Assembly: GCF_024699075.1 (NCBI RefSeq)
Contig: NZ_JAILQF010000471.1
Span: forward strand, 1-17,570
Reading direction: 5' to 3'
DNA from: Butyrivibrio sp.
GTDB taxonomy: Bacteria; Bacillota_A; Clostridia; Lachnospirales; Lachnospiraceae
Length of the DNA: 17,570 nucleotides
The notes below the pieces were generated by a model. It saw only the letters and a list, made by a program, of their open reading frames with translations. It was not told the origin of the DNA and made no database searches. The translations under genes were made by a program, and so were the position numbers. Below are positions 1 to 6,374 of this stretch, in pieces. Positions within the stretch are counted from its first letter, which is position 1, and each line of letters begins with the position of its first letter.

Positions 1-4
1 TATC

Positions 5-56
5 ATATTGCAAGGATAGAAGGATGCGTATGATGTGCGAAGGTTGAGCTTATAAT
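5..56 (+). repeat. Right-flank fragment of the dispersed palindromic element
   Basis: ATTGCAAGG at 7-15 and ATGTGCGAAGGTTGA at 33-47, followed by TATAAT, match in order and approximate spacing the right flank of the large palindromic element (ATTGCAAGG at 998-1006, AATGTGCGAAGTTTGA at 1023-1038, TATAAT at 1051). The body of this copy, if present, lies left of the window. It marks a repeat edge immediately before the 74-bp array. I infer relatedness only from the shared blocks. Confidence 0.55.
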
Positions 57-88
57 GGAGGTCTTAAGCCAGGCGGTTCCAATTAATA

Positions 89-571
89 TTTGCGGATAAG
101 GGGGTGAATCTGTATCGTTTATCCGCAAGTTTTTATCAATCCTGGAGGTTTTAAATAAGATTTGCGGATAAGGAGCTGTGATTCAGTACCGTTTATCCGC
201 AAGTCTTTATCAATCTTGGAGGTCTCGATTAAGATTTGCGGATAAGGGATTATGAATCAGTACCGTTTATCCGCAAGTTTTTATCAATCCTGGAGGTTTC
301 GATTAACATTTGCGGATAAGGAGTTGTGATTCAGTACCGTTTATCCGTAAGTTTTTATCAATCCTGGAGGCTTTAATTAAGATTTGCGGATAAGGGATTA
401 TGAATCAGTACCGTTTATCCGCAAGTCTTTATAGATTTTGGAGATTTCGATTAACATTTGCGGATAAGGAGCTGTGAATCAGTATCGTTTATCCGTAAGT
501 CTTTATCAAACTTGGAGTTTTAAATTAAAATTTGCGGATAAGGCATTGTGAGTCATTATCTCTTATCCGCA
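89..571. repeat. Seven-unit 74-bp tandem array with internal inverted repeats
   Basis: Units begin with TTTGCGGATAAG at 89, 161, 235, 309, 383, 457 and 531; the first period is 72 bp and the rest are exactly 74 bp. Each unit holds an inverted repeat, TTGCGGATAA and TTATCCGCAA, separated by ~21 nt, then a ~30-nt linker with a TGGAGG-like core. Units 4 and 6 change the right arm to TTATCCGTAA, which keeps a G-U pair in a plus-strand RNA. Loop types alternate (GGAGCTGTG-like in 2, 4, 6; GGATTATGA-like in 3, 5), so the array probably grew by duplication of a two-unit 148-bp block. The period is not a multiple of three and no reading frame stays open, so it is non-coding. It could be a protein-binding array, a source of hairpin RNA, or inert satellite-like DNA. 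Confidence 0.9.
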
Positions 572-740
572 TTATGTCATAGTTTCTTTGACCTTTTTAA
601 TCCTTCATCATATAATTACAAATAAATAGGTATATTTGTATTTTCATTATTCGGGTTTTGGATATTGAAGTCTATATTTTAAGTCATATTTAAGCGATAT
701 ATATTACTATCTTTCCTTGCTGATATTTTATGTAAACTAA
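572..740. other. AT-rich intergenic stretch with no recognised feature
   Basis: Between the 74-bp array and the palindromic element there is very AT-rich sequence without an open frame of useful length, a clear promoter or a hairpin with a T-run. I see nothing I can support here. Confidence 0.6.
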
Positions 741-1040
741 CTCAAACTGTGCACTTATAAACAATCTAAGATCCTTGCAAATTTGATGTCCTGGGCAGTT
801 AATATAGTATTTTCGAGTCTTTAAAAATCTTATTAAATTCAAGAGCTTGATAGATGGAGTTTTATATTCTTCTTGGGGTCCGCATGTCTGAGTGAAGCGA
901 GTTTCGGACCCCGGAATATAAAAGTCCAGATATTAAGCCTTGAATTATAAGATTTTTGAGATTCGAAAATAGTAGATTAACTGCCCAAGGTAATCAAATT
1001 GCAAGGGAAGTAACTTATTTATAATGTGCGAAGTTTGAAT
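741..1040. repeat. Large imperfect palindromic element (core 790-990)
   Basis: The core starts CCTGGGCAGTTAATA at 790 and ends CTGCCCAAGG at 990. The arms (790-870 and 913-990) pair almost end to end, including TATTTTCGA and AAAATCTTAT blocks. The tip is an exact inner stem, GGGGTCCG (875-882) with CGGACCCC (905-912). Pairing resumes outside the core: CCTTGCAA (773-780) with TTGCAAGG (999-1006), and TCAAACT with GTGCAC (742-754) against GTGCG and AGTTTGA (1026-1038). The total is ~300 bp without coding capacity. The terminal motif recurs at 9140-9225 and the right flank at 5-56, so this is a dispersed family. It resembles a MITE or a long-hairpin repeat; no target-site duplication is evident. 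TATAAT at 1051-1056 just outside could serve as the -10 of the next gene. Confidence 0.8.
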
Positions 1041-1094
1041 AAACTAATTGTATAATGAGTATTTGCGTATATAAATGTTTGAAGGGATTATGTG

Positions 1095-2306
1095 ATGGGA
1101 AGAAGACTTGCATGGTCAATTAAAAAAATTACAGCTCTTTTTACGACTATTACTGTAACTGCGTCATTGCAAGGATGCGGAGATATAGCGTATATATTAG
1201 ATGATTCGGATGATTATCCATATGTGGATTATGATGAAGCATATCAGGCAGGATATGACGATGCTTATAATGAAAACTATGAATATGCATATGAAGAGGG
1301 CTACGAAGATGGATATTATTCAGGTCGTACCGATTCAGAAATAGATTCATGGGATGACTATTTAGAATACTGGGATGACGATCCTTACAATGAGTGGGAT
1401 GAAGACGACTGGTATGATGAAGATGAGTATTACGATGACTGGTACTATGATAACTGGTATGAAGCAGATGGTAATAATAAGAATGCTGATGAATATGATG
1501 ATTACTATGAACCATATGAGTCAACGGGCGGAACAGGAGTATTCAAGGGCGATAATGGAAGTAGTGATGCTCTGACCGGCAATATACCAGTAATATCAAT
1601 TTATGTGGACGATGCCAATTGTACCTGGACAGATAGTAAAAGTGATAACAGAACATTTTCTCATACTATAGAATATCTTGATATTGCCTGCAATTATCTT
1701 ATGGATGAAGCAGATAAGTGGGGACAGGATTTAAATCTTATTTATGACTTTTATGAAGATGAAGATCTTGGATATTCACTTACCATAGAATCAGATTCAG
1801 TAAAAGATTTTTACGGTGCAGATTGCGAGATCTGGTATTTTATAGAGAACAGCATTGATGTTGGTGCCATTCAAAAAAAATATGATGCGGACAGTGTTGC
1901 TATCATGGTATATGTCAACACAGACCGCTCAATAGAAGATGTATCCTGTACTACATGTTTTTATGCAGGATATGCTCTTGACAGCGTATATGAATTTTCA
2001 TACATATTCATGCACAGTAATGGAGAAGAAGAGACTCCTGCAGCTTTTGCCCACGAAATGATGCATCAGTTCGGCGCCATAGATCTTTATATGGAAGATG
2101 AAGACATAGGTCTTTCCCAGGACGAAGTCGATACTATAGAGTCAGACTATCCCAATGACATAATGTATACAACATATCAGGAGATAACCTGGATTCCTAT
2201 CTATGGCGAGGTTACCAATGAAATCTCTGAACTTGATGCCTATTATATAGGCTGGACAGATCACTCCGATCTTGTTGATTCATTCGGCCTTATGGAGAGA
2301 TGGTGA
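1095..2306 (+). CDS. Acidic Tyr-rich lipoprotein with metzincin-like zinc protease site
   Basis: Predicted 403-aa lipoprotein. The ATG at 1095 is chosen over GTG at 1092 because GAAGGGA at 1081-1087 is better spaced. A basic N-terminus and hydrophobic stretch end in a lipobox (LQGC, Cys about residue 28), so the protein should be anchored on the outer face of the membrane. Residues ~40-150 are dominated by Asp, Glu, Tyr and Trp, beginning with a periodic AYxxGYxxAY pattern. The C-terminal half looks like a zinc metallopeptidase: H320-E321-M-M-H324-Q-F-G327-A-I-D330 fits HExxHxxGxxD, and NDIMY with M357 fits a metzincin Met-turn. Asp as third ligand is known in snapalysin-type enzymes. Metallopeptidase activity is inferred from motifs; the substrate is unknown. 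The 3' end overlaps the convergent gene by 27 bp, and I see no terminator between them. Confidence 0.8.
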   Translation: MGRRLAWSIKKITALFTTITVTASLQGCGDIAYILDDSDDYPYVDYDEAYQAGYDDAYNENYEYAYEEGYEDGYYSGRTDSEIDSWDDYLEYWDDDPYNEWDEDDWYDEDEYYDDWYYDNWYEADGNNKNADEYDDYYEPYESTGGTGVFKGDNGSSDALTGNIPVISIYVDDANCTWTDSKSDNRTFSHTIEYLDIACNYLMDEADKWGQDLNLIYDFYEDEDLGYSLTIESDSVKDFYGADCEIWYFIENSIDVGAIQKKYDADSVAIMVYVNTDRSIEDVSCTTCFYAGYALDSVYEFSYIFMHSNGEEETPAAFAHEMMHQFGAIDLYMEDEDIGLSQDEVDTIESDYPNDIMYTTYQEITWIPIYGEVTNEISELDAYYIGWTDHSDLVDSFGLMERW

Positions 2307-2945
2307 TACAGGCAGAAGTTCTTCTATGAACTTTGCCTTATTATACAAGTACATACCGTACAGATTTGCTTCTGTAATATTATCATCCTCGAGCACACAT
2401 CTTGCCAGATTTTTAAGGCATGTGCCGGGGATGATTTTTCTTTCTTCATTTTTGGAAAAAGATATATAGGGCATCCTTGAAGCTGCTACTCCAGCGGTAA
2501 GTAAAGGACATTCAAGTTCTGGAACAGAATCTTTGACCGCATCATGCACTAAAAGAGTAAGAGGAATATTGCCTTCCCTTCCTCTGTATATCCTGTCAGG
2601 GTGAATACAGTCTTTATAATATCTTATGGGTCTTTGATTATCTTCTTTTAATGAATAATGCTTTATAAGACGTTTAACCTTTTCCGGATCACCTGAGCAA
2701 TCAGTCATTATAACTTCAAATAACTTGTAATCCTGAGTCAATACGTTATTGATATATGAAAAAGGATAATCATCTGCCTGGACTATAACTGTGATCGGAA
2801 AATAGAAATCATGATCAAGCCTCTTATGAAGGAGCTTTTTCTGGCGCTCTTTGCGAACAGGCAGATAACTTTTTAATGATATAATAAAAAATACAGTTGA
2901 GAAGATAAGTAATACTACTGATACAATAAAGATTATTGTTTCCAT
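2280..2945 (-). CDS. Short membrane-anchored glycosyltransferase-2-like protein
   Basis: Predicted 221 aa. An N-terminal transmembrane helix (about residues 3-25) is followed by a basic stretch, then a segment resembling the start of the GT2 fold: a hydrophobic strand ITVIV, a helix ending in LTQDY, and a strand leading to FEVIMTDCSGDPEKV. Full membrane GT2 enzymes are roughly twice this length. The DxD metal-binding motif, the QxxRW-type acceptor region and C-terminal membrane helices are not visible, so the protein is either a degenerate or partner-type homologue, or my assignment is too generous. It lies 145 bp downstream of the HEAT-like gene on the same strand and is probably co-transcribed with it. 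An AAAGGGG ribosome binding site precedes the start. Its last 27 bp overlap the convergent metallopeptidase-like gene. Confidence 0.7.
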   Translation of the reverse strand: METIIFIVSVVLLIFSTVFFIISLKSYLPVRKERQKKLLHKRLDHDFYFPITVIVQADDYPFSYINNVLTQDYKLFEVIMTDCSGDPEKVKRLIKHYSLKEDNQRPIRYYKDCIHPDRIYRGREGNIPLTLLVHDAVKDSVPELECPLLTAGVAASRMPYISFSKNEERKIIPGTCLKNLARCVLEDDNITEANLYGMYLYNKAKFIEELLPVSPSLHKAE

Positions 2946-3014
2946 AGACTTATATCCCCTTTGGTTTTATGATTGTTTAGCCGTATAATCCATTATTTTT
3001 AGATGACAAGCAGC

Positions 3015-3105
3015 TTATATATTATCAAGCGAGAGTGAAGTTTATTAAGGAGTTCATATATTATCAAGTGAGAGAGACTCATTAAGTAGCTCATATATTA
3101 TCAAG
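3015..3105 (-). repeat. Three-copy repeat of the HEAT-like gene's 3' end
   Basis: On the minus strand the gene's last codons and stop (CTTGATAATATATGA, with the stop at 3091-3093) are repeated downstream as CTTGATAATATATGA (stop at 3054-3056) and CTTGATAATATATAA (stop at 3015-3017). Offsets are 37 and 39 bp. The copies lie in the space before the next gene. The sequence between anchors is degenerate but keeps AATGAG or AATAAA and Leu/Ser-type codons. Confidence 0.8.
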
Positions 3106-4182
3106 TGCCGTGTGAAGCTCATTGATTGCATAAGATAATTCTTCAAGAGCATAAGCGTCTTTACTGTCTTCAAGCAATTTGATCTGCTGTTTGGTTACTC
3201 CAAGTTTTGATAATGATTTTGAACTGTTGATTCGTACATACCACCACTTGGAATGAATCGCTTTAAGAAGACAGTCTACAGCGTCAATATTTCCATTATT
3301 GTCATTGTAGTCTCCGATTGCAGAAGCGGCTACAGATACAGGTTCCCAGATGTCTGAATCAATATTATCATTTATGATATTTATAAGTCTTCTGGTTGTT
3401 TTTCTTCCGGGCTTTTTGGAAAAGAGTCTTATGGAAGCGCATCTTATATCTATATCAACATTTGGATCTGATGCAAGAAACATAAATCTTTCATCATGGT
3501 CATGGATATCTGCATATCTCATGAAATTTATTATTGCAATCTTGCAATGTTTATCAAAAGTATCAAAAACATTCATAAGACATCTTGCAAGTGATACCTT
3601 ATCTCCGGTAAATGTCATGAGTCCGTCTGCCAGAAGATGTTCATTGTGATAGAAGTTTTTCTTTTTAATAGCATGAAAAGCATCTATGACAAGGGATTCA
3701 CATCCAAAACTATAAATTGCAAGGAGGGCATTTTGACGAAGGTAGACTGAATCCTTGCCAAGATAGGAGAGCATTGTTTTTTCAAAAAAGGCATTGTGTT
3801 CTTTGTCTGTAATCTGGAAGGTAGACAAGGTATAAGCAAAAAAGCTTTTTATATCATCTGAAGTACTTCCAAATAGTGAACATAAATAGCGCTCATTTTT
3901 GTATAAAATACAAAAAGCAGAGGAAAGGTTGTCTACGGATTCAAAAGATACATCTGCAAATGCAGCAAGATTCTCAGGATTAAGTAAAAGGCGCAGTACT
4001 CCGTTTGGAACATTTCCATCACTGCTTTCGTATTTTTTGAGGAGCATACGCCATCTTTTATGACGCCTTATATTTTTTCTTGATAGAAGGGCCTTATTGC
4101 CTGATGTCCATTCGTTTAATAGAAGCCCTGCGGCGATAAGCCCTATGCTTATGATAGTTATGATTATAACAGGTGCAGTCAT
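3091..4182 (-). CDS. Membrane-anchored HEAT-like repeat protein
   Basis: Predicted 363 aa with an N-terminal transmembrane helix (about residues 4-22), then a basic segment (SRKNIRRHKRWRM) that should be cytoplasmic, then an all-helical region. That region looks like a degenerate HEAT/ARM solenoid: helical segments each ~30-40 residues, with phrases such as LRQNALLAIYSFG, DIRCASIRLFSK and VRINSSKSLSKLG. HEAT solenoids are usually protein-protein scaffolds; no catalytic motif is visible. A strong AAGGAGG site lies just upstream of the ATG. It is divergent from the beta-helix lipoprotein and probably leads an operon with the GT2-like gene, so a joint role in envelope polysaccharide assembly is plausible but inferred from context only. 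Confidence 0.8.
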   Translation of the reverse strand: MTAPVIIITIISIGLIAAGLLLNEWTSGNKALLSRKNIRRHKRWRMLLKKYESSDGNVPNGVLRLLLNPENLAAFADVSFESVDNLSSAFCILYKNERYLCSLFGSTSDDIKSFFAYTLSTFQITDKEHNAFFEKTMLSYLGKDSVYLRQNALLAIYSFGCESLVIDAFHAIKKKNFYHNEHLLADGLMTFTGDKVSLARCLMNVFDTFDKHCKIAIINFMRYADIHDHDERFMFLASDPNVDIDIRCASIRLFSKKPGRKTTRRLINIINDNIDSDIWEPVSVAASAIGDYNDNNGNIDAVDCLLKAIHSKWWYVRINSSKSLSKLGVTKQQIKLLEDSKDAYALEELSYAINELHTALDNI

Positions 4183-4342
4183 AGTGCCTCCTTATAACCT
4201 TATTTAAATGGAACTATCATTTTGAAAAAACATAATCACGGTGTAAACAATATTAATTATCGGAATTTTGAACACTTTTATTTATATCTATTGTATTATA
4301 TAGAGTGTAAGATAACCAGCTTTGGTTTTGTAAGGAGGTATT

Positions 4343-6088
4343 ATGAGAAAAAAATTTGTTGTGTCCTTGTTTATGAGTATGTCACTGATTCTTACTTCTT
4401 GCGGCGCGCTAGATGCTTCTTTGGGTGCTGAAGAGGTTTCTGAGAAGAATGAAAAAAGCGAAACTAAAGAAAATACAACTGTAGTAGTTGAAGAAGATGA
4501 AACGGCAAAGGCTTCATCTGCAAAGGATAATGAGGAAGAAAACCAAAAGGATATAAGTGTAATAAGCCATAAGCTTTCGGCAGAGTTTGCAGATAATGAA
4601 GGCCTTGTATCTACAGGCTCTTATCCTGAGATTGTTGTTAACGAAGAATTTATGATGGAATATCCAAAGCTTTGGGCAGCTATGGTCAATTACAGCGATA
4701 GTATTGCAGAATCTACAATTCAGGATATTAAATGTTTTGGATATGGATCGCCTGAAGATGAGAACTCCACCTATCATTATGATATTTCCGCTGAAGTTGT
4801 AAGACTTGATGATAAGCTATTTACAGCAAAGGTTACTGAAGAATATGACTGGTCATATGCTGATGACAATGCGCCTTACTATTATTATGTGAATTATGAT
4901 ATCAATAGCGGAAGAAGAATATGGTCCGATTCATTTTTTGCCCAAAAAGAAGGAGTAGGACAGCTATTATATGATGCCGTTGTAGCAGCATATCCAAGGG
5001 AGAAGGATCTTGTAAATGAGACAACAGAAGAGGGCGTATCTGTAGCTCTGGATGCTATTAATTCAATGGTTGAGTATGATTATCTTCCATGCTGCATAAT
5101 AGGAGATGAGTTCATAGTACATTTTGATGCATATTCTATTATGAACAATGATAATGAATATGATATTACTATTCCTGTTGATGATATCAAGGATTATATT
5201 AATAGCGATTATATAGATGATACGACAGGTGATCTTGATGAACTTGTAGAATATACAGAGGTAATTGATGATGCTGTAGAAGGAGAGCTTTACGAGTATG
5301 ATGACGGAGAACCTGATTATGAAGAACAGGAAGAAATCCATGTATCTACTCCAGAAGAACTTATAGATGCAATTGCTCCTAACAGACATATAGTTGTAGA
5401 AGCAGGTAAGTATGATATAACCGATTATGTTCTTACACCCACAGATAAATTCCTTGAAGATCATGCATACTGGGGATATTCATCCTGGTGGGGCGAATAC
5501 GGAGTATGTAATGTTTACAATATGACTATTGAAGGTGAAGATGCAAATGACAGACCTGAGATAGTAATAAACAGTCCATATTATGATGTATTTGTACTAA
5601 ATGGATGTAAGGATGTAACTCTTAATAATCTTATAATAGGACACGATGCTCAAAAGGGTGAGTGCTCAGCTAATGTACTTGCACTATATTCTTCAAGCGG
5701 AATATCAGGAACCAATCTTGACCTTTACGGCTGCGGAGCATATGGACTTTACTGCAGTGCCTGCACAGGTGTATATATCTATGACTCCTGCATACACGAC
5801 TGTACCTACGGTATTACTATGATCATGGAGGATTCAACAGACATATATTTCTATAATTCAGAGTTTATCAATAATAAAGAATATACACTTATAGAAAATT
5901 CTTATAATACAGGCTATATCTTCTTTACAGAGTGTACATTCAAGGATAATGAGGGCGATCTTTTCAGCACATATGGTGAGCCTGGATATATCACATTTAC
6001 AGACTGCGAATTTGGAGATGCTGAACGAGAATACCTTGATGAGAATTTTGATATGGTCAATTATTATGAAGATGGAGCAGCAGGTTGA
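4343..6088 (+). CDS. Lipoprotein with RsiV/DUF3298-like domain and parallel beta-helix
   Basis: Predicted 581 aa. AAGGAGG at 4331-4337 sets the ATG at 4343. The signal peptide ends in LILTSC (lipobox, Cys20), followed by a Glu/Lys/Ser-rich linker to about residue 75. Residues ~80-300 resemble the DUF4163/DUF3298 fold of PdaC and RsiV ectodomains: VNYDINSGRRIWSDSFF matches the 'nfD..tGk.l.l.dlf' region, and IIGDEFIVHFDAY with ITIPVDDI matches the closing strands. An acidic linker follows. Residues ~330-565 are short beta-rungs with regular turns (VTLNNLIIG, VYIYDSCIHDCTYG, IYFYNSEFINN, IFFTECTFKDN), typical of right-handed parallel beta-helix proteins that bind or cleave polysaccharide. No catalytic residues can be assigned. 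The gene is divergent from the HEAT-like gene and is followed by copies of its own 3' end. Confidence 0.85.
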   Translation: MRKKFVVSLFMSMSLILTSCGALDASLGAEEVSEKNEKSETKENTTVVVEEDETAKASSAKDNEEENQKDISVISHKLSAEFADNEGLVSTGSYPEIVVNEEFMMEYPKLWAAMVNYSDSIAESTIQDIKCFGYGSPEDENSTYHYDISAEVVRLDDKLFTAKVTEEYDWSYADDNAPYYYYVNYDINSGRRIWSDSFFAQKEGVGQLLYDAVVAAYPREKDLVNETTEEGVSVALDAINSMVEYDYLPCCIIGDEFIVHFDAYSIMNNDNEYDITIPVDDIKDYINSDYIDDTTGDLDELVEYTEVIDDAVEGELYEYDDGEPDYEEQEEIHVSTPEELIDAIAPNRHIVVEAGKYDITDYVLTPTDKFLEDHAYWGYSSWWGEYGVCNVYNMTIEGEDANDRPEIVINSPYYDVFVLNGCKDVTLNNLIIGHDAQKGECSANVLALYSSSGISGTNLDLYGCGAYGLYCSACTGVYIYDSCIHDCTYGITMIMEDSTDIYFYNSEFINNKEYTLIENSYNTGYIFFTECTFKDNEGDLFSTYGEPGYITFTDCEFGDAEREYLDENFDMVNYYEDGAAG

Positions 6089-6260
6089 TATATGACCAAT
6101 GATTTTAAAGATGGAGCTGCAGGTTGATATGACCAATGATTTTAAAGATGGAACTGCAGGCTGAGATATGACCAATGATTTTAAAGATGAAGCTGTAGGC
6201 TTATATGACCAGTTATTATGAAGATGGTGCTGCAGGCTGATAAATGGTCAGATTATTATC
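6053..6260 (+). repeat. Six-copy tandem repeat of the beta-helix gene's 3' end
   Basis: The gene's final codons, starting at the ATG at 6053 (MVNYYEDGAAG then TGA), recur with ATGs at 6092, 6129, 6168, 6205 and 6244; offsets alternate 39, 37, 39, 37, 39. Conceptual translations include MTNDFKDGAAG-stop, MTNDFKDGTAG-stop, MTNDFKDEAVG and MTSYYEDGAAG-stop; the last copy is truncated. The first and fifth copies share the YYEDGAAG form and the middle three share NDFKDG, so the block has been reshuffled. None of the short ORFs has a well-placed ribosome binding site. This fills most of the gap before the antiporter gene. Confidence 0.88.
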
Positions 6261-6319
6261 ATGTGAATTAGCGGACATCATTTGGTTCAAAAATTTTAGA
6301 TATGCATCCTATTAAATTG

Positions 6320-6328
6320 TGCTATACT
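6320..6328 (+). promoter_or_regulatory. Putative extended -10 promoter of the NhaC-family gene
   Basis: TGCTATACT is a TGn-extended -10 box ~45 bp before the antiporter start. No convincing -35 lies at the right distance. TGCTAAACT and TGCTAAGGT appear in the same role before the LacI-family and phosphorylase genes. Confidence 0.45.
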
Positions 6329-6374
6329 TTACTGTTGTAATAGACTAATGAAATAAATCACAGGAGGATCAAAT

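Noticed and set aside
89..571. CRISPR array
   Set aside because: The parts between the conserved arms are themselves similar in every unit, so there are no unique spacers; the unit is a plain 74-bp tandem repeat and no cas gene is nearby.
89..571. Integron attC sites or tRNA-like units
   Set aside because: No GTTRRRY/RYYYAAC core pairs, no cassette genes, no integrase, and no cloverleaf or T-loop sequence.
790..990. Classical MITE with target-site duplication
   Set aside because: The palindrome is clear, but the flanks give no convincing direct repeat; instead the inverted pairing continues outward. I therefore call it a repeat rather than a mobile element.
1150..1524. Minus-strand His-rich ORF
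   Set aside because: It is the complement of the Asp/Tyr-rich stalk of the lipoprotein; the composition (His, Leu, Ser) is explained by the codons opposite and it has no ribosome binding site.
4222..4431. Small plus-strand ORF before the beta-helix lipoprotein
   Set aside because: It overlaps the start of a strongly supported lipoprotein gene in another frame and lacks a ribosome binding site; composition is AT-rich noise.
5063..5464. Minus-strand Ile-rich ORF inside the beta-helix lipoprotein gene
   Set aside because: Complement of Asp/Tyr-rich codons, no ribosome binding site, and contained within a well supported gene.
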